In this document: positions 48,801 to 62,215 of the stretch, piece by piece | How the letters are laid out: each line of letters begins with the position of its first letter | Numbering within the stretch: the first letter of the stretch is position 1 | Assembly (NCBI GenBank): GCA_000469685.2 | Contig: LS997567.1 | Location: forward strand, 670,001-734,000 | DNA: 64,000 bases | From: Haemonchus contortus | Taxonomy: Eukaryota > Nematoda > Chromadorea > Rhabditida > Trichostrongylidae | Reading direction: 5' to 3' | Notes under the pieces: model-generated | Database searches by the model: none | Seen by the model: only the letters and a program-made list of their open reading frames with translations | Told to the model about the DNA's origin: nothing | Position numbers and translations under genes: made by a program

Positions 48801-50560
48801 ATGTTTGAACACTGCGGTGATATCGATAGTAAAGTAGTTTGCCAGAAAAGTGAATTTGGTGATGACCAGAACTAAGATAGTTGTGATTTAGAATGTCAGG
48901 AACAAAAAAAATCCTCTATTCTTCCCACAACATCATAATTTTTTCGGTTTGGTCTCGTACTATGACATGCGTGCCACAAACTACGGATTTGCCACTCTAT
49001 ATCGTTCACAAAATTGGTACTTGCCCAGCAGCTGGAACGAAAAAAACCCTAGATGACTGGTCTCATTCTGATCAATTGGTTAAGGTAATGGATGAGATAG
49101 GGAAAGAAATTGAGAATAATCCCTACTAACCCGACCTCTTCAGAGGAGCCGAATCCGATCAAGTAACAGAGATCTACATCGAGCCAGCTTTGTTTTCTTC
49201 TCATGAATTCGAAATTCAAGACTGCCAGACGGAGGTCATTTAGATGTAGCTTGATGAGCTGATTACAAGAGCAACCGGCTAATCTCACATCAAAGTATCT
49301 TATTAACGTTTTTCTGACATTCCCACTGATGCTTTCACCTTGTCATGGTTCCAGATAACACCATCTACTGTCTTGAAATCCCGTCACAAAAGCTTAATTA
49401 GTATGGTTTCAAGGGTCATTTACTGGTGTATTAATGGTGATCAACTTTTTCAAGATATACCGACTGAGACGCATCGTGTCATCACATCCAAAGTATGGAA
49501 CGGATTCTCGGTAAAAATAGGAAGTTGAGGTAGAAACTTACTTGAGTGAACTCTTAGAAGAGGTAAAAGTGAAGAAGCTTCGGTAAAAAGATATACAGAT
49601 GCCCTATGGAACTGGGAGCTGAATATATCCTAACCAGGATGTTGCATGTCATAGAATTGCGATTCAGTACATATCTGAACGAACAAAAGTTTTTTATAAA
49701 TTTCGTAGCAGAAGACTTCCATGATATAATATCAAAAATTACAGGGCTGAAAGGTCAGAGGGCTGCAAGTTGATCAGGTAATCGCGTACTGATCACAATA
49801 AGGTGCTAAGGCTGCATGAATACTGACGCTGGGAATTCTGTTCCATGAATACGAAAACACTAAATAGTCAAAAAAAAGCTTGCAGTTTGCTTGTGCAAAG
49901 ATTGGCAGTTTCATCTAGAATGCTGGAAGAAACGAATGAAATGTTATTCTGATATGCGAAGGATTTTATTTGGCTTCCCGAAAGGATTCTAACAATACAA
50001 CGAGAAACCTAAGGACTGAAGTCGAATTTCAAAGTCAGACATCACCGTAATCCTTAATCTTGTAAGCAACGCTCTCTGTCTAGAATGGCCTGGGTGTAAG
50101 AGCAGGTGCATTCTGATTAAATGCCATAAAATAGAAGTTAAATATTCAGTAGAGCTCTTGACATCTGAATTATGCCCATAACTCTACAACGATATGCGTG
50201 GCTTTAGCAGGGTTAATTAAATGGATAACGTGGCATGGAGAAGTTAACGAATGTTCAATAAAAATGTACCCGAACGAAATTACATGTGAAAAAGTCCAAG
50301 TTGCTGAAAAGCCTCGCATCAAATGGCATCAAGTATATTTGACATCTACAGGGACATTATTGAAGTACAGCCTGGGAGGTAGTATGGAAATAAGGCAAGC
50401 AAACCCCTTAAAAATGTTTCTCTCAAACAGCCTATTCCTGGGGTATCCTACTTTCACATAAACATTAAACTGCCGAGGCTTCAATAACTATACAGCTCAG
50501 TTTTGAATTTAATTTAACCAGTTGGTTCGGAATTGGTCGCTTCAACCAATTTTCAGGTGA
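42809..50560. other. 7.75 kb without an assembled gene
   Basis: Scattered ORFs of 60-107 aa only. The best candidate exon is on the minus strand near 44228-44400, where a hydrophobic frame (MPMVQAALLLITMCVVIIR) stops at a good GTATGT donor after an upstream TTTTCATTAG acceptor; it could belong to a membrane protein but no partner exons were found. 47624-47926 (+, 100 aa) and 48893-49129 (+) have no recognised family. Confidence 0.35.
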
Positions 50561-50590
50561 TTCTACATATCTAAGTCTGATGAGGGCCTC

Positions 50591-50655
50591 AGTTGGCGTG
50601 ACAGGGATTTGAACTCATGGCGCGGTGGGTAGGCTGCTTGGTATTTCCGCTAACA
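50591..50655 (-). repeat. tRNA-derived element, SINE or tRNA pseudogene
   Basis: The minus strand has an A-box-like TAGCGGAAATACC and, about 38 nt on, a clear B box (GAGTTCAAATCCC). A clean cloverleaf could not be drawn because the acceptor stems do not pair, so a functional tRNA is unlikely. Confidence 0.35.
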
Positions 50656-50699
50656 TACAAGCTTTCGCGGGCAGAATTCAAGGTAAGTAGGGAATTCTC

Positions 50700-53600
50700 C
50701 TGGACATGCAGACTACGATGCGTAACCATTAACTTATTGCACTGCTTCAATGCAAATAATTTGAGGATTTTTAATATCTATTTTTAAGTGACTTGAAGCG
50801 CCTGACAAGCTATCGAAAGTCAAAACACCCCTTCTTCCTTTCCCTATTCTTTTATTTCCAGAATTATGGTTTAAACATAATGGAAAATTCATGTAGTTGG
50901 TTCAAGTAGGCTCTGACTCAACTGAACTACAGTTGCAGTTCAAAAGAAGAATTAAGTTTCCCTCTCTATGTTTCGGGAGAAGCACCCACGGTTTTATTTT
51001 CAGCTATATCAAGAAGTTTCGTTAAAGATAGAAACAGAATAGAATCGTCATGTCTACGAGTGGAGCAAGGCTAGCGCTTTTTTCTTCAGCTGCATGCTAC
51101 ATAGTTTCGTTCGTCCTCGTAAAGTTCTGAGCTTTTCCATGAGCGTTCAGCGCCGACTTTTCAAGTCAGTTCTTATAGGACACACACATTGCATAATTTC
51201 GCACCGAGTCATTGACTCCTGCAACTAAATATCTGAATCGCTTCCGATCGGATTAACATCATCTAGATCCACCTGAATGCTGTTATCTCGCGCTTGTTCA
51301 AAATGATCTCTGACAACATTGTAAGGCAGACAGGGAAAAACTGCTTGCTAGAACGAGTCCATAAACATTGACAACGAAGTTGAAGCTGTTAATCAGGTAG
51401 TGCCTTGAAATGCAAATTCCACGAAATTCGGATACATAACAATCCGAGCCTCTCTGGATTGATCTCTCGGGAATATCTTTATTCAAGTGTATTGCAACGT
51501 TGTTGTGAGGATACAGAACAATGTAAACTTACTTGAGCGTTGAAGCACCATGAATTATTAGCATTTAACAAAAACAGCGAAATAGACAATGGATATGATA
51601 ATAATACCTGATGCAAGTAATTTCCATGGCTGTTATTCTTAATTCGACTTCACCCTTGTATTTATTTATTTGACATCATTCGCACGTGAACCTTTGGAAC
51701 GCGGACTAATCCTTCATATTTAATGGAGTCCCACGAATCTGGTGATTGTACAAATCAACTACGATGGACGAGATATTTTGGTAATAGGCTACACGTTTTA
51801 CTACAACTTCCAACCAAAGAGCGTTCTGTTCATGGCTTCCGGGATTGCGGGCGGATGCCGCTATCACACGGATTATTGGGGACACAATGAGGTCATTTTA
51901 AATCTATCACCGTTTTTTTCAGTGCTCTCGCAATCTGGAAACGTATGTATGTACAAAGACTCTTAATCTACCCTGCGATTTTAATCAAGCATTAGGACCA
52001 ACGTTGATATTCGTGGACGCTAACAGCGCTAGATCGTGAAGACCAGCCTTACTATATATCTTTGCTTCAGTACTATGCCCATCATTTGTAGCCTGGCATG
52101 AAATCCCTCGAGGAAATCTTTGTCGAGAGTCTTGTCAACAGCGTAAAGCAAGAGTGACAACAAAAATCATGAATCGAAGCTATGAAGACAAGTAGAACAA
52201 CGGGTCCAAAACAAGGAGCCGATAGGTCTTCAAGAAGAGTTCATCTCGATTCCGTTTAAATAGAGGTACGTTGGCTGCACTGACTGAAAGGGGGGGGGGC
52301 TTATATAAACGCAAGCAATCTGCAGTGTTTAAAAACCTCTCATGAACATACATTTCACTGAACCCTACTGAAGTATGACTGATTCTTGTTTAGTTTTATG
52401 TGGTGATGAACTATGACAGATCCGTTTCCCTACTTTTTCTTCTTAACTTGATGACTGAGTTCTTGTTCAGGCTGGGAGAGTTTTTGAAAGATAACAATCG
52501 TTGGGTGGCTAAAAACTGTTCGTCTATGTATCCCTCAGTGATCTTTTTTGGAGTTTTGCAGTCTGTTCTGAATTCTGACTAAAAAGTGTTCGATCAAGCG
52601 TACAAAGAAGGAATCAAGAGTTTCCTGAGTGAGCTCTAAAATAGAGAGTGATCAATATGACGATACATCAGTTTTGGCTGCTCAAAAAACATTATGGTTA
52701 GTTTATGCGTTCGTTGAATGCCAGAGAGTAAACATTTTCCATCTGCTAACAAAAGATCTGCTCATATCAGCTGTACTCATACTCAAGAGAGCAAACTTGT
52801 TACTATAGTGATTGAAAAATATTATTATCTTACACAAGAAGCCATTGAAATCGTCATACAGAGGTTTTTTTTCAGAATGAGGTCCTATAAGAGAAAAATT
52901 TTGGAAGTTTTCGAAAGTAGAAGGGCAGGAGAGAGTGGAACTAAACCCTCACAAGATTCATCAACTTTTCATGATGATCAAAGCACGGGGCAAACATCAA
53001 GGGATAGATATAAGACGAATGTAGACCAGCTTGAAGTGTTCCTAGTTTCAGCAAAATACAGGGTCGAAGCATTCCTAGCTCAAGCAAGCTATGATATACG
53101 CCAAATACGCGTGTAAGAAACTCTCGCGAGTGGTTGACGTCGAAAAGTAAGCCTGGACATTTACTTACAACTTGATCAAACTCAAGAGACCCCAGCTTAT
53201 CACGACCATACACTTCCATAGATCGATGCTGGAATAGTCGTGGTAGGTGAACATTGCTAGCAAGCATAACCGGAGGTAATCGTAAAGAATGATGAGGATG
53301 AAGCATGCGATGGAGCCATTTCAGGGGAGTGTGGGCGACGAATCGCCTCGTGTCACAGTGTGCACATTCTATTACATCTTCCACAACCGAACGTCAGGAT
53401 TCCATATTAAGCTGGAAATACATTATGAGTTCACTTGAATTTAGAGAAGAATCACTCTTGAAAGACAGCGCTATCATGGAAATGTGTCCCTAAATCAGGA
53501 GCAGAAAATGTAACAGCAATCTATTTCCTCACCAATCAATCATTGACTTGCGTCGATTTTCCCCCAACTCCGTAAGACGGTGGTCTAACGCAGCATTAAT

Positions 53601-56600
53601 GAAGCAGAAAAAGATTGTCATGGCCTTTCACGAAATGGCGCTTTGTTAGAGTTAGCACGGCCATACCAAAAGCTTGGACTCATCAGAAAAAAGAAATTCG
53701 AAGGTTTTCCTAGCTACGCAGTCGGTTGAAATCGCAAACCACATGGTAAATTAGGGAAAATGCCCGGACACGCAGCGAACATCCATTCAACCCACCTTTG
53801 GGGTTGAGTAAAGTTCCGTGTGTGTTCAAGCGTTTCTCCCAACTTATGATGTGACTTGCGATTTCGGCTGACCTCACTTTGAGGTTGAGCTGTGTTTCTG
53901 TAGCCTACAGCTCACCAAATGGAGTGGTGAATATAGGAAGAGGCAGTTCTTTCTTTTCGAATTTCTTTTGTTCAGACTCGCTTTGTACGCTTAGTTGAGT
54001 TCGATGGAATGAAGTGCCTAGCACTTTTACATACGAATTACTGTGCTGCAAATTGGCAATGAGCTCAACATATTGACTGCGGCAACTATATCGGCAATGA
54101 CATCCTTTATCCAGAACACACACTTCTCACCGAAAATGGTGCGAACATATCTTGCTATTGATGGAAGCAAGCAACACTTTTCAGAGTATGAAGAACGGCA
54201 GCATGCATCATTATTTAATATGGCAAGAGGTGAAAAGTCAGAACAGCTTTATACGTCTGCAAACTGAATTTGGACAATATTAGGCTCTCCTATTACCTTG
54301 ACATAACAGAAGCTGACAGCGCATCATACAAAGTACACCACAAATAGGTTACCTACTCCAAGCTATGCTTATGTCTTTCAGTAGAAAATTTTAGTTGTAC
54401 TTTTGTAGTTGATCGGAAGATATAACTTCATAGCAAACGTGAAATGTAAATTTATGTCTCTTCCTTTACTTAGCAGTCTTTCGAACAAATACTCTTATCA
54501 ACATGACGATGAACGCTGAGGAAACGAAATTGAGCCGAATACCTTCTCATCTTACCGAAGAACACCTGCAGGATCGCGGGAAGTGGCTGTACATGGTCAA
54601 CAGCCTCCGAAAAGGGTTGTTTCCTCCGAAACCAGCCGAATAATGGAGAGACTGAGTTGTATTGCGAAAGCAGAATAACGAGCACTGGAGCAAGGCAGGA
54701 TTTCAAAGTAATTTAATAGTTTATAGGGGACGTAGGCAGAGCCATTAGCGCAGAGCTACAGGGAACACGGTAAAATGTAGGAGCTATTGATTATGCTGAT
54801 TAGCTCGGAAAATCCTAACCTTAGCACTACAAGACTGAAAGGTAGAGGTGGACGCAAAATCACCTTATAAATAAAAGAATTTGATCGTCGTCTATGTGGG
54901 CACAAGCATTGAACATCTTTTGAAAGAACTGACGTCGTGACCGTTCATACTCACATCAAAAAGTATTCATGAACTACAAACCAAGGATGGCCCTAGTCGC
55001 AGGCTTCCAATGGCTCGACTTCTATCGAGGTTTAGTTGCTTTGATATAGAAAGTGTCAGCGTTTTTTTGAGAGAATCGTGAAAGACAATCTAATTTCAAC
55101 AAAATGAAAGTGTTTGTAAGAAAGCTAGTTCAGGGTAAGTGCATCGGAAATGCGGAAGACGAGGAAGCACGAGCCTTTAAGCGACACGATGCTCTGTTCA
55201 ACATATGTGGGTACTTCTACATTAAAAGCTTTGAGGGGAAATCATGGAGAAAGAATCGGAGTTAAAAGTGAAATTAATCACAAAAAGTTTGGAGCTTCAA
55301 GGACTCCATAAGCTCAAAATTCGGAGCAAACAGCCATTCTGCGACCAAAAACCGAAGAGCAAGACCGTGTCATGTACAATGTGAGAATTTTTCACACCTT
55401 TCGCATTAAGAATAAGAGCAATCAGGAGGCATGAGCTGATGGTCTCTGACCAACATGAACTCTTGTCATTGGGCACATGAGTATCAAACGTTGGATAGAG
55501 AGCGAACTTCCATGCTCGGAGAAGAGTTCTTTGGATGTCTGAGTAGCTCGTATATGTAGGTTCACAGTTTTGTAGCATTATCAATAAAAGTGAATTAAGG
55601 AGAGTCTCAACATACTTTTCAAAAGGCTATTGTCAAGGTCGGATAGAAGCGAAAGAATCGTTCCGGTTAAGAAGCTCCTTAACGAGCAAGGATCGCTTTT
55701 TTTTTTCGGCGAACTAGTGCATATGTTCACTGGCAGCTCTGCAAGTAAATTTATAAAGGGAAAATTTAGCGAATCCGATAGTGAGCTTATAGAGACAAGC
55801 GAGCAGAACAACTAAGAAAGCAAGAATTGTCACTTGATGGGCAGAGATTAAAGTCCACTAGAAAGGTAGGAAAACAGAAAGGACACGCCTTAAGTTGTGA
55901 ACCGCTTTCAATTAGTAATGTTTGTTGGGAGTAGAACAATGAGGAAAGATATTGCTCTTTAGCCGATGCAACTGATAGAAAATGAACTTTGAGTACGGAG
56001 CTGACCTACTTTTATCTGCATATTTATCTCCTCAGAGAACCACTATGTACAGCAATGTTAAAGGAGGAAAAGGCAGAATTGGGATTTTCAAGTTTATACA
56101 TGTAAGCAGGAGCATACGTGTGACGGAACCTGACATTTTTTCTTTGGGATCGGTTTACCAAAAAAGCCGGGTACGTTGACAAACTGAAGAAAGGGCGGGT
56201 GAACAATCACGGTTGCAGCGTGTTAGGGGAAAACAAGAGGTTTGTGAAGAATCACGAATGAGCTATAGCTTCGACGTTGGCTGGCATGTAGGGCTTGGGG
56301 GTAGGTTCCAGCAAATGGAGTAATAATAACAAATGGACCAGAAATGGAACGGCACAGATCTCTTATCGCCCACAGTCATTTGCTTAGGTTATAGACATCG
56401 TGTCACAATACGAAAAGCTTAATTCGTTTGACGAGAGTAGCATAATGGCGGTTCAGGAAAGTGTTATAGTCATTAGCACCAAGATGAAAGTCTAACACCT
56501 AATAAGCGCTGACAGGTATTATATCAGTCATACGCAAGTTTCTTTGTGTGTAACGATGGAATGAGTTAACTACATAGCTTTATCTCCTTCTCTTTAATCG

Positions 56601-59411
56601 GTCTTTACAATACAAGCCACAAGGCTTAACATCAAACTAGTGCCTAGACGATCCTTAGCACCATGCTTTCAGCATCATTTGAAAAAAAAATTCACAGGGA
56701 AAACATGAATATCTCACAAAACTGTTGGTAGACTTTGGAGACTGACATGAGACATCAGTGGCGCTTGTCCGACCAGTGTGCAATGAAAAACGGGAATTTA
56801 GGCAATACAGTGTATAATTTTACCATAGTCATTTTTTATTTATGATTCACATTACCCAGATTGAGGAGCGAGTGCGATCAGTGCTCACCGCACTCTAACT
56901 AACTTTTTCAACCTATTTTCCGCTCCGCCTAATCTCAATCCTCGACCCTTGGTTAAGGCATTTACTGAGCTTTGATAGACATCGAAGGTAGATATCAACT
57001 ATTTTACTGTAGTCACATGGGCATGGTCACGTTTCAACAAAGCACGAAGACATCCCTTTTCTTACTTCTTCGGACATTGTGGACAAGTATAATTCAGCTC
57101 CTTGATAGTGAGAGAAAGCTCGCACTCAGCATCATTAAGACCCCTACTCAGTTCCACCTTCCAATCAAGCAATGGATCTCATTTTTCAGCACAATGGTTA
57201 AAACAAGTAATCAAGGTTGTCCAATCGTTCCGAGTCAGAGACGTCTCAGTGAACTTCCAGTACAACCTCAAGGCCTCAACCGAGCCTCAGCAGCGGATAA
57301 AACTCCGGCATTCAAGCTGTATACGTTAAGGCAGGGCATGCTTGTTCATTTCTCAGAAATACTGGTTTGGAATGCTGCGATTCCCCGTCAGATGAGGGAC
57401 CATAACATCCACAAATGAAATGGAAAAGGGGCTATCTTGTTTTGATTAGATCAGAATAAGTCATTACCGGCTTGTCACACAAAACAGATTGTAGCTACAG
57501 TTTTATATAATTTTGTTGCTTTTGAAATTTCGCTGTGGTTTCAGGAAAGATGTATCTCCCTAAAGCACGATGTCTGCTTACCATTGTTTATAGGGTATAT
57601 GAAGCCTCATGCAGAATTAGGAACGCTAACTAATAACGAATGAGCACTCCATAACTTCAACACTTTTCAGTGATTCGGAACTATCTGCCCTCGCGGACAA
57701 TCTTCTCTAGTAGAGAGAGGTAATCGGAAGTACGAGTCTCTAACTAAGATGGTTTCCAGTCTTTACCCACATTACTAGCTCCACATTGCTTATAACACAA
57801 GAAATATATGGATGTTTGAATCATAAAGATGTGCTATGAGCGTTGGAGGCTAGAATAAGATCAGAGCTGATGCTGCTCAATAACCATGCTACGAATGAAA
57901 GCGAAAAGCGGGCGCTGTGAAGACACCCACTTGCTCTCGTTCCTTCACTAAATTCGGGCTCAAATATGCAAGCTCGAAGCTCTTGAACATGACCAGAAGT
58001 TGACCTAAGCGGAAGGACTCTCTGCTATTTCGCAATAACGTCAAGGATTCATAGTTTAAAAATCAGAAAACTACTTACGTTCCTTTCATAGGGTATTAAA
58101 ATGTTCCTAGATTTTTTAAAGACATCTGCTTTAAACACAAGTTGTTTACATCCTGGAGGAACCACTTCTTAGACAAAGCACAAAGGAAGTTGGCTCGTCG
58201 TAGCGATAATATTTCTAGTTATAACAAATGAACTCGTTAAAACTGTGTATATTTTTTATTTAGGCGCACAACGACTACTACATAAAGGGAACGATGGTCA
58301 TCTAAATGAATGAAGAAATGCAGCTAGAAGGAAACTACTATGAGTGTACACCTATCCCAAGGGCATAGACCACATCGCACTTTGTCATGATGCCAATCTC
58401 TCCGAAAGGCGATTTTCTTCCTAATTCACCATTTACCTACACTTTCCGCTTGAGTTAGAAAGCTTTTATGCGGCATTCATCTTATATCAGAAAACAATGA
58501 GAAATGGTGGTCTTTTATATACTTCATAAAATGGAACTAAGCGAGTAAGTGTATGCAGCACCACTTGTTGTATGAAGCTTCAAGGTAGAGGGCAGCCGGG
58601 GAAGCAGTGTCATTCAATTTTACTCTCTATCCCCGTTGTCGATGCAAACAAATTTCATCAACATGCTTACAAATGAAATGGACTTGTAACCAGACAGAAA
58701 AACGTCATGCTACATATATACAGTCATCTCAAGAAGCAATTATTACGCACAAAGCATTATATTTCTTGATGGGTTTGGCGGTTTTACACCCTAATCTTAC
58801 GGGCAGCATTGCCTGTGCAAAGTGTAACGAGGTCATGCGACGCCACGCGATACAATCACGCAACCACAGGTGAATGTGATACGTTGGGCGGGACGTGTTG
58901 GCAATCGTGCCGCGAGTGCTTGATCTTAGCTCGTTGGGTCTTTTTGAAGATTGTGATTGCAGTGGCTTTTCAGCCGAGCTTAAGTGAAGTTTTGGCACAA
59001 CGGGAAAGAGACTTTTTCGCTTAGAATTTTTCAGCGAACCGTAGGTTCACGATACCAGCACCAAAATCTTTGAATTCTGGAAAATATGGAATCCTTCTAT
59101 AACTATAAATCAACTATATACTCAAGCCCACTTAATGACCAAGAATTGGTGCAATTCTTCCTATGGGTTCATATAACTGTTATTCTTTAATTGTGCTAGT
59201 ACCAGCAACCTATCCTATGTATCTAACGGATAGGACATGAAATGTGAAACTCTAACCGTTTTTTCAATTGGCGATTAGGCGACAACTTAGCAAAGAGTGT
59301 CTCCTGATTTACTTTCCTTTGAAGGTTCAACTTGCCCGCCGAAAGGAATGCCATTAGGGGCCCAATACATTTCTATTTTCCAGAATTCGGTTAAAACAAC
59401 ATATCATAGTA
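50700..59411. other. 8.7 kb without an assembled gene
   Basis: Unproven candidate exons, minus strand: 53169-53380, ending at a perfect GTAAGT donor with frame HLPRLFQHRSMEVYGRDKLG; 54559-54706, ending at GTAAGATG with frame FGWFRRKQPFSEAVDHVQPL; 55297-55584, 95 aa. They may be parts of one gene but acceptors and phases could not be linked. 51742-51966 (+) reads INYDGRDILVIGYTFYYNF and is also unassigned. There is a G10 run at 52290. No transposon signature was seen. Confidence 0.3.
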
Positions 59412-59578
59412 GCCCGAGACTGGAGTGGTGGTGTGGCAAGTGCCGTAGTATCACACCCGTATGGTCATGGATTCGAATCCCGGATCGATATCCGCCCGAG
59501 CCAACCAAGCCTTCCGTCTCTCCGGGATCGGTTAGTTGGTACTAAACTCGTCTGCGCGGATGAAAGCACTGACTTGTA
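59412..59578 (+). repeat. tRNA-derived SINE, 5' half
   Basis: It has A-box-like TGGCAAGTGCCG and a good B box (GGATTCGAATCCC), then the body 'cgcccgagccaaccaagcct' as in the inverted copy at 29424-29680. It is cut at 'gacttgta' by the DNA transposon that follows. Confidence 0.75.
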
Positions 59579-60542
59579 CAGGATGACCCAAAATTATGGG
59601 CGCCATTTCATAGCAATATATTTAGAGCTTCTCAGCTGAGAAAAGCGATGGAATTTCTATGCACCTTAGCTAACACCATTTGCTTCAACACGCTACAATC
59701 ACATTTCAAATCTTTCAGAGAACGTAGTCGGATCAGTGTCTCATGACGTCCATCAGTACACTCTCTGAGTAATGGTCTTGGTCAATTTTCACGCCGGCAT
59801 CGGACAAACTACGAGCGTCTTACACTCGCCAGTGACTTCTTCAAAAACATCATTTCACTTTTCTTACAGCAACCTTTTTGTGAGGGATTGCACGCTAGAT
59901 GTTTCTTTCCGGAACGCGAACGTTTTGGTTGTTGAGGGATGATTTTATTATGAAAGTTTTTTCGGTCAGAAGAAAGGATGAAGGTTGCGTGCCATCACTC
60001 AGATGGGTCTGCGGCTTTCTGCACTTTTCGGTCTTGTAGTGCCTGTAGAGATCGGAATTGAAGCGAATGCTCTGCTACTATAGGAATAGCTATGAAGCTT
60101 CTTCATGACATTCTTCCATCGCCATACCTCCGATAAGCCGCGCCCATTGACTTCCTTTTGATGGGTCACCAAGGATCAAGACAGGCGGCAGGTGGACAAT
60201 TTTAATAGCCCAATCTTTAGAAGCATTGGCCTTTCTACCTTTACTGGTTTGTCTTTGATTCAATCTTTTTTTCTATATCGTTCAATAGCCTCCTACATGG
60301 TTATTATAAAAATCCCAAGGAATTTCGTAATGCCCCTCTACCTCTCGCCTGTCAATGATTGCATGTGGCATTGAATGAGACTCCTACATCGAAAAGATAT
60401 TATGAGTTCCACATTAGTTACCATGCATATTGCGAGGAAACTTTCTTATGCAACCAATTAATAGCAGGTAATGTGAACTTGATAAATTATTTCCACCCTA
60501 GAAATTTTTGAAAGTTGGCGGCCGTAATTTTGGGACACCCTG
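59579..60542 (-). mobile_element. Tc1/maT-like transposon copy B, internally deleted
   Basis: The inverted ends are CAGGATGACCCAAAATTATG on the left and CAGGGTGTCCCAAAATTACG on the right (minus strand). They are flanked by TA (59577-59578, 60543-60544). The body matches 32886-33810 of copy A but lacks about 300 bp, so the 964-bp element cannot encode a full transposase. Confidence 0.85.
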
Positions 60543-60615
60543 TATATCGGCTGGCCATCGCAATTCATTGTATAGGCCACACACGCATTTAATACCCCAC
60601 TATAGCTCACCTCCC
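60543..60615 (+). repeat. tRNA-derived SINE, 3' half
   Basis: The stretch starting 'tatatcggctggccatcg', with 'cattgtataggccacacacg', continues the SINE interrupted at 59578 when compared with the uninterrupted copy (minus strand of 29424-29512). Confidence 0.7.
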
Positions 60616-60794
60616 AGGCGGTACGATTAACGAGCAAAGACATTCTCCTTCCCATCACAGGAGCCGCATTTGGCATCTGCATCTACCTCTGTTTAACCAT
60701 TGCTAATTCAATGAATTGAAAGATAGTTGTGAAGTTAAGTTCTCGTTTTCCTCATCTTATATCCGGAGCGAATCAGATTACAGGGCACATGTTA

Positions 60795-62215
60795 CAGAAT
60801 GGTTCTAAAACATTGGCCAAAGAGTTCCACGCTGGGATTCACGGAATGGGATGGATTGTGCAAGGTGAAGGGCTGTCCGAGTTTATTATGTCGATCAAAC
60901 AAAAGCCATGGCAGCTCGCAATTGGAAAAGCCCTATTATTTGCGATGGACATAGGAGTCGTCTGGTGTACAGTTCCATAATGTAATAGACCACATAATCT
61001 TCAATCGGAGTTTTTGCCTAGGCGACGTCGCTGTTGTTCCGAAGTTCTACACGGAAGCGGACAATCGCTGTTCCAGTTACAACTCTTACATCGGTTTGAA
61101 CAAAGCTTTGATACCGTCGATACGAAGCGATAGATGAAACCCAGGGCAATATAAGTGTTCCTACTCAATACATAAAGATCCTTCGCGAGCTTTATGACAG
61201 ATTCACGTCCAGCATTTGATCACTCTACAAGGAAGTCAGGATCAACGTGAAGAGGGGATCCGGCAGGATAACACCGATCATCAAACAGGCGGAACGAATG
61301 CTGGCCGTGTTTGACAGTGCTTGTGGAAAGATTAGCCACTGTACCTAACGAGGGCGATGTTCATGAGAAATGGAATGATTCCTGATGCTCCTTTTACGTG
61401 AACGGAACGAATATCTCTGAATGCTTCAGCTGTGTGTATCTAGGTCGAGAAGTCAACATGATGAACGACCTAGCTCCGAGCTGAGCAGAAGGAAACGTGC
61501 TGCTTGGGGAGCACTCAAGAATGTCGAGGGAGTAGTGAAGGAGACAAAGAACTTCTGGCTCCGTGCTAACCTTCTCGAGGGAGACGGGCAGTAGGTACCG
61601 TTTTGTTTAGTTGATTCGCCGCACGCGGCTGTCAGATCATTCCATTCTCCTTTAATACAGCGCTGGCGTTTTTTATACAGCTCAATCGATATGCGGTCAT
61701 CATTTTAGGAATAGTTTTACTGTTGGTGCCTTTGTTCTGTATTTCTTACCTGCTGCTGCATTCTGCCACATTCCTTCGCGCGCGGCTTCCCTCTCGCTAC
61801 TACGCGACAATATTGATCTTAGTGCACCGCACCCCCTTTTCGACCCTGCTGGCCTTCCAGCTTTGACGTACGCCTCAGAGACTAGGACTCTACGACAGCA
61901 GAATGAACATGCTGCCAACGTTGCTCAACGCGCTTTAGAAAGGACGACGCTTGGAGTTTCCCTAGATGTTGGGTCGTGGGGAACAGAGGTGACAAGCAGG
62001 AGGTGCACTAACAATGGGCGGCGATTGATGGTCGGGCGGAGACGCTGTCAACTGTACCCCTCGAGAAGCTGATGGTGAGCCCTAAATACGCGTGATGAGA
62101 TGAGTCATGGATACAGTGCCCTTTGAGCTACTTTTCCTCTCATTCGAGATGGTCAGACCTCTTCACGGAACCTCTGAACGAAAGTGGTGCTTGGCCTTGC
62201 GAATGGGCTAAAATG
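60795..62215 (+). mobile_element. RTE retrotransposon copy 4, heavily decayed
   Basis: It starts within the endonuclease ('gctgggattcacggaatggg'), then jumps through parts of the RT and C-terminal region ('aggaagtcaggatcaacgtg', 'ggcggaacgaatgctggccg', 'tgatgaacgacctagctccg', 'cagctttgacgtacgcctca') with large gaps and frameshifts. It is interrupted by the insert at 61579-61834. The 3' end is degenerate near 62215. Confidence 0.82.
61579..61834. mobile_element. 256-bp nonautonomous insert in RTE copy 4
   Basis: It interrupts the reading 'cctttcgacactgct' of the RTE. The flanks 'ccttctcga' (61570-61578) and 'ccttttcga' (61835-61843) form a 9-bp target-site duplication with one mismatch. The ends are GGGAGACGGG and the inverse GGGTGCGGTG, weakly inverted. 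No coding capacity. Confidence 0.65.

Noticed and set aside
52718..53116. 132-aa plus-strand ORF after a TTTTTTTCAG acceptor
   Set aside because: Low-complexity polar composition with no recognised domain, overlapping the better-supported minus-strand exon candidate; not called.
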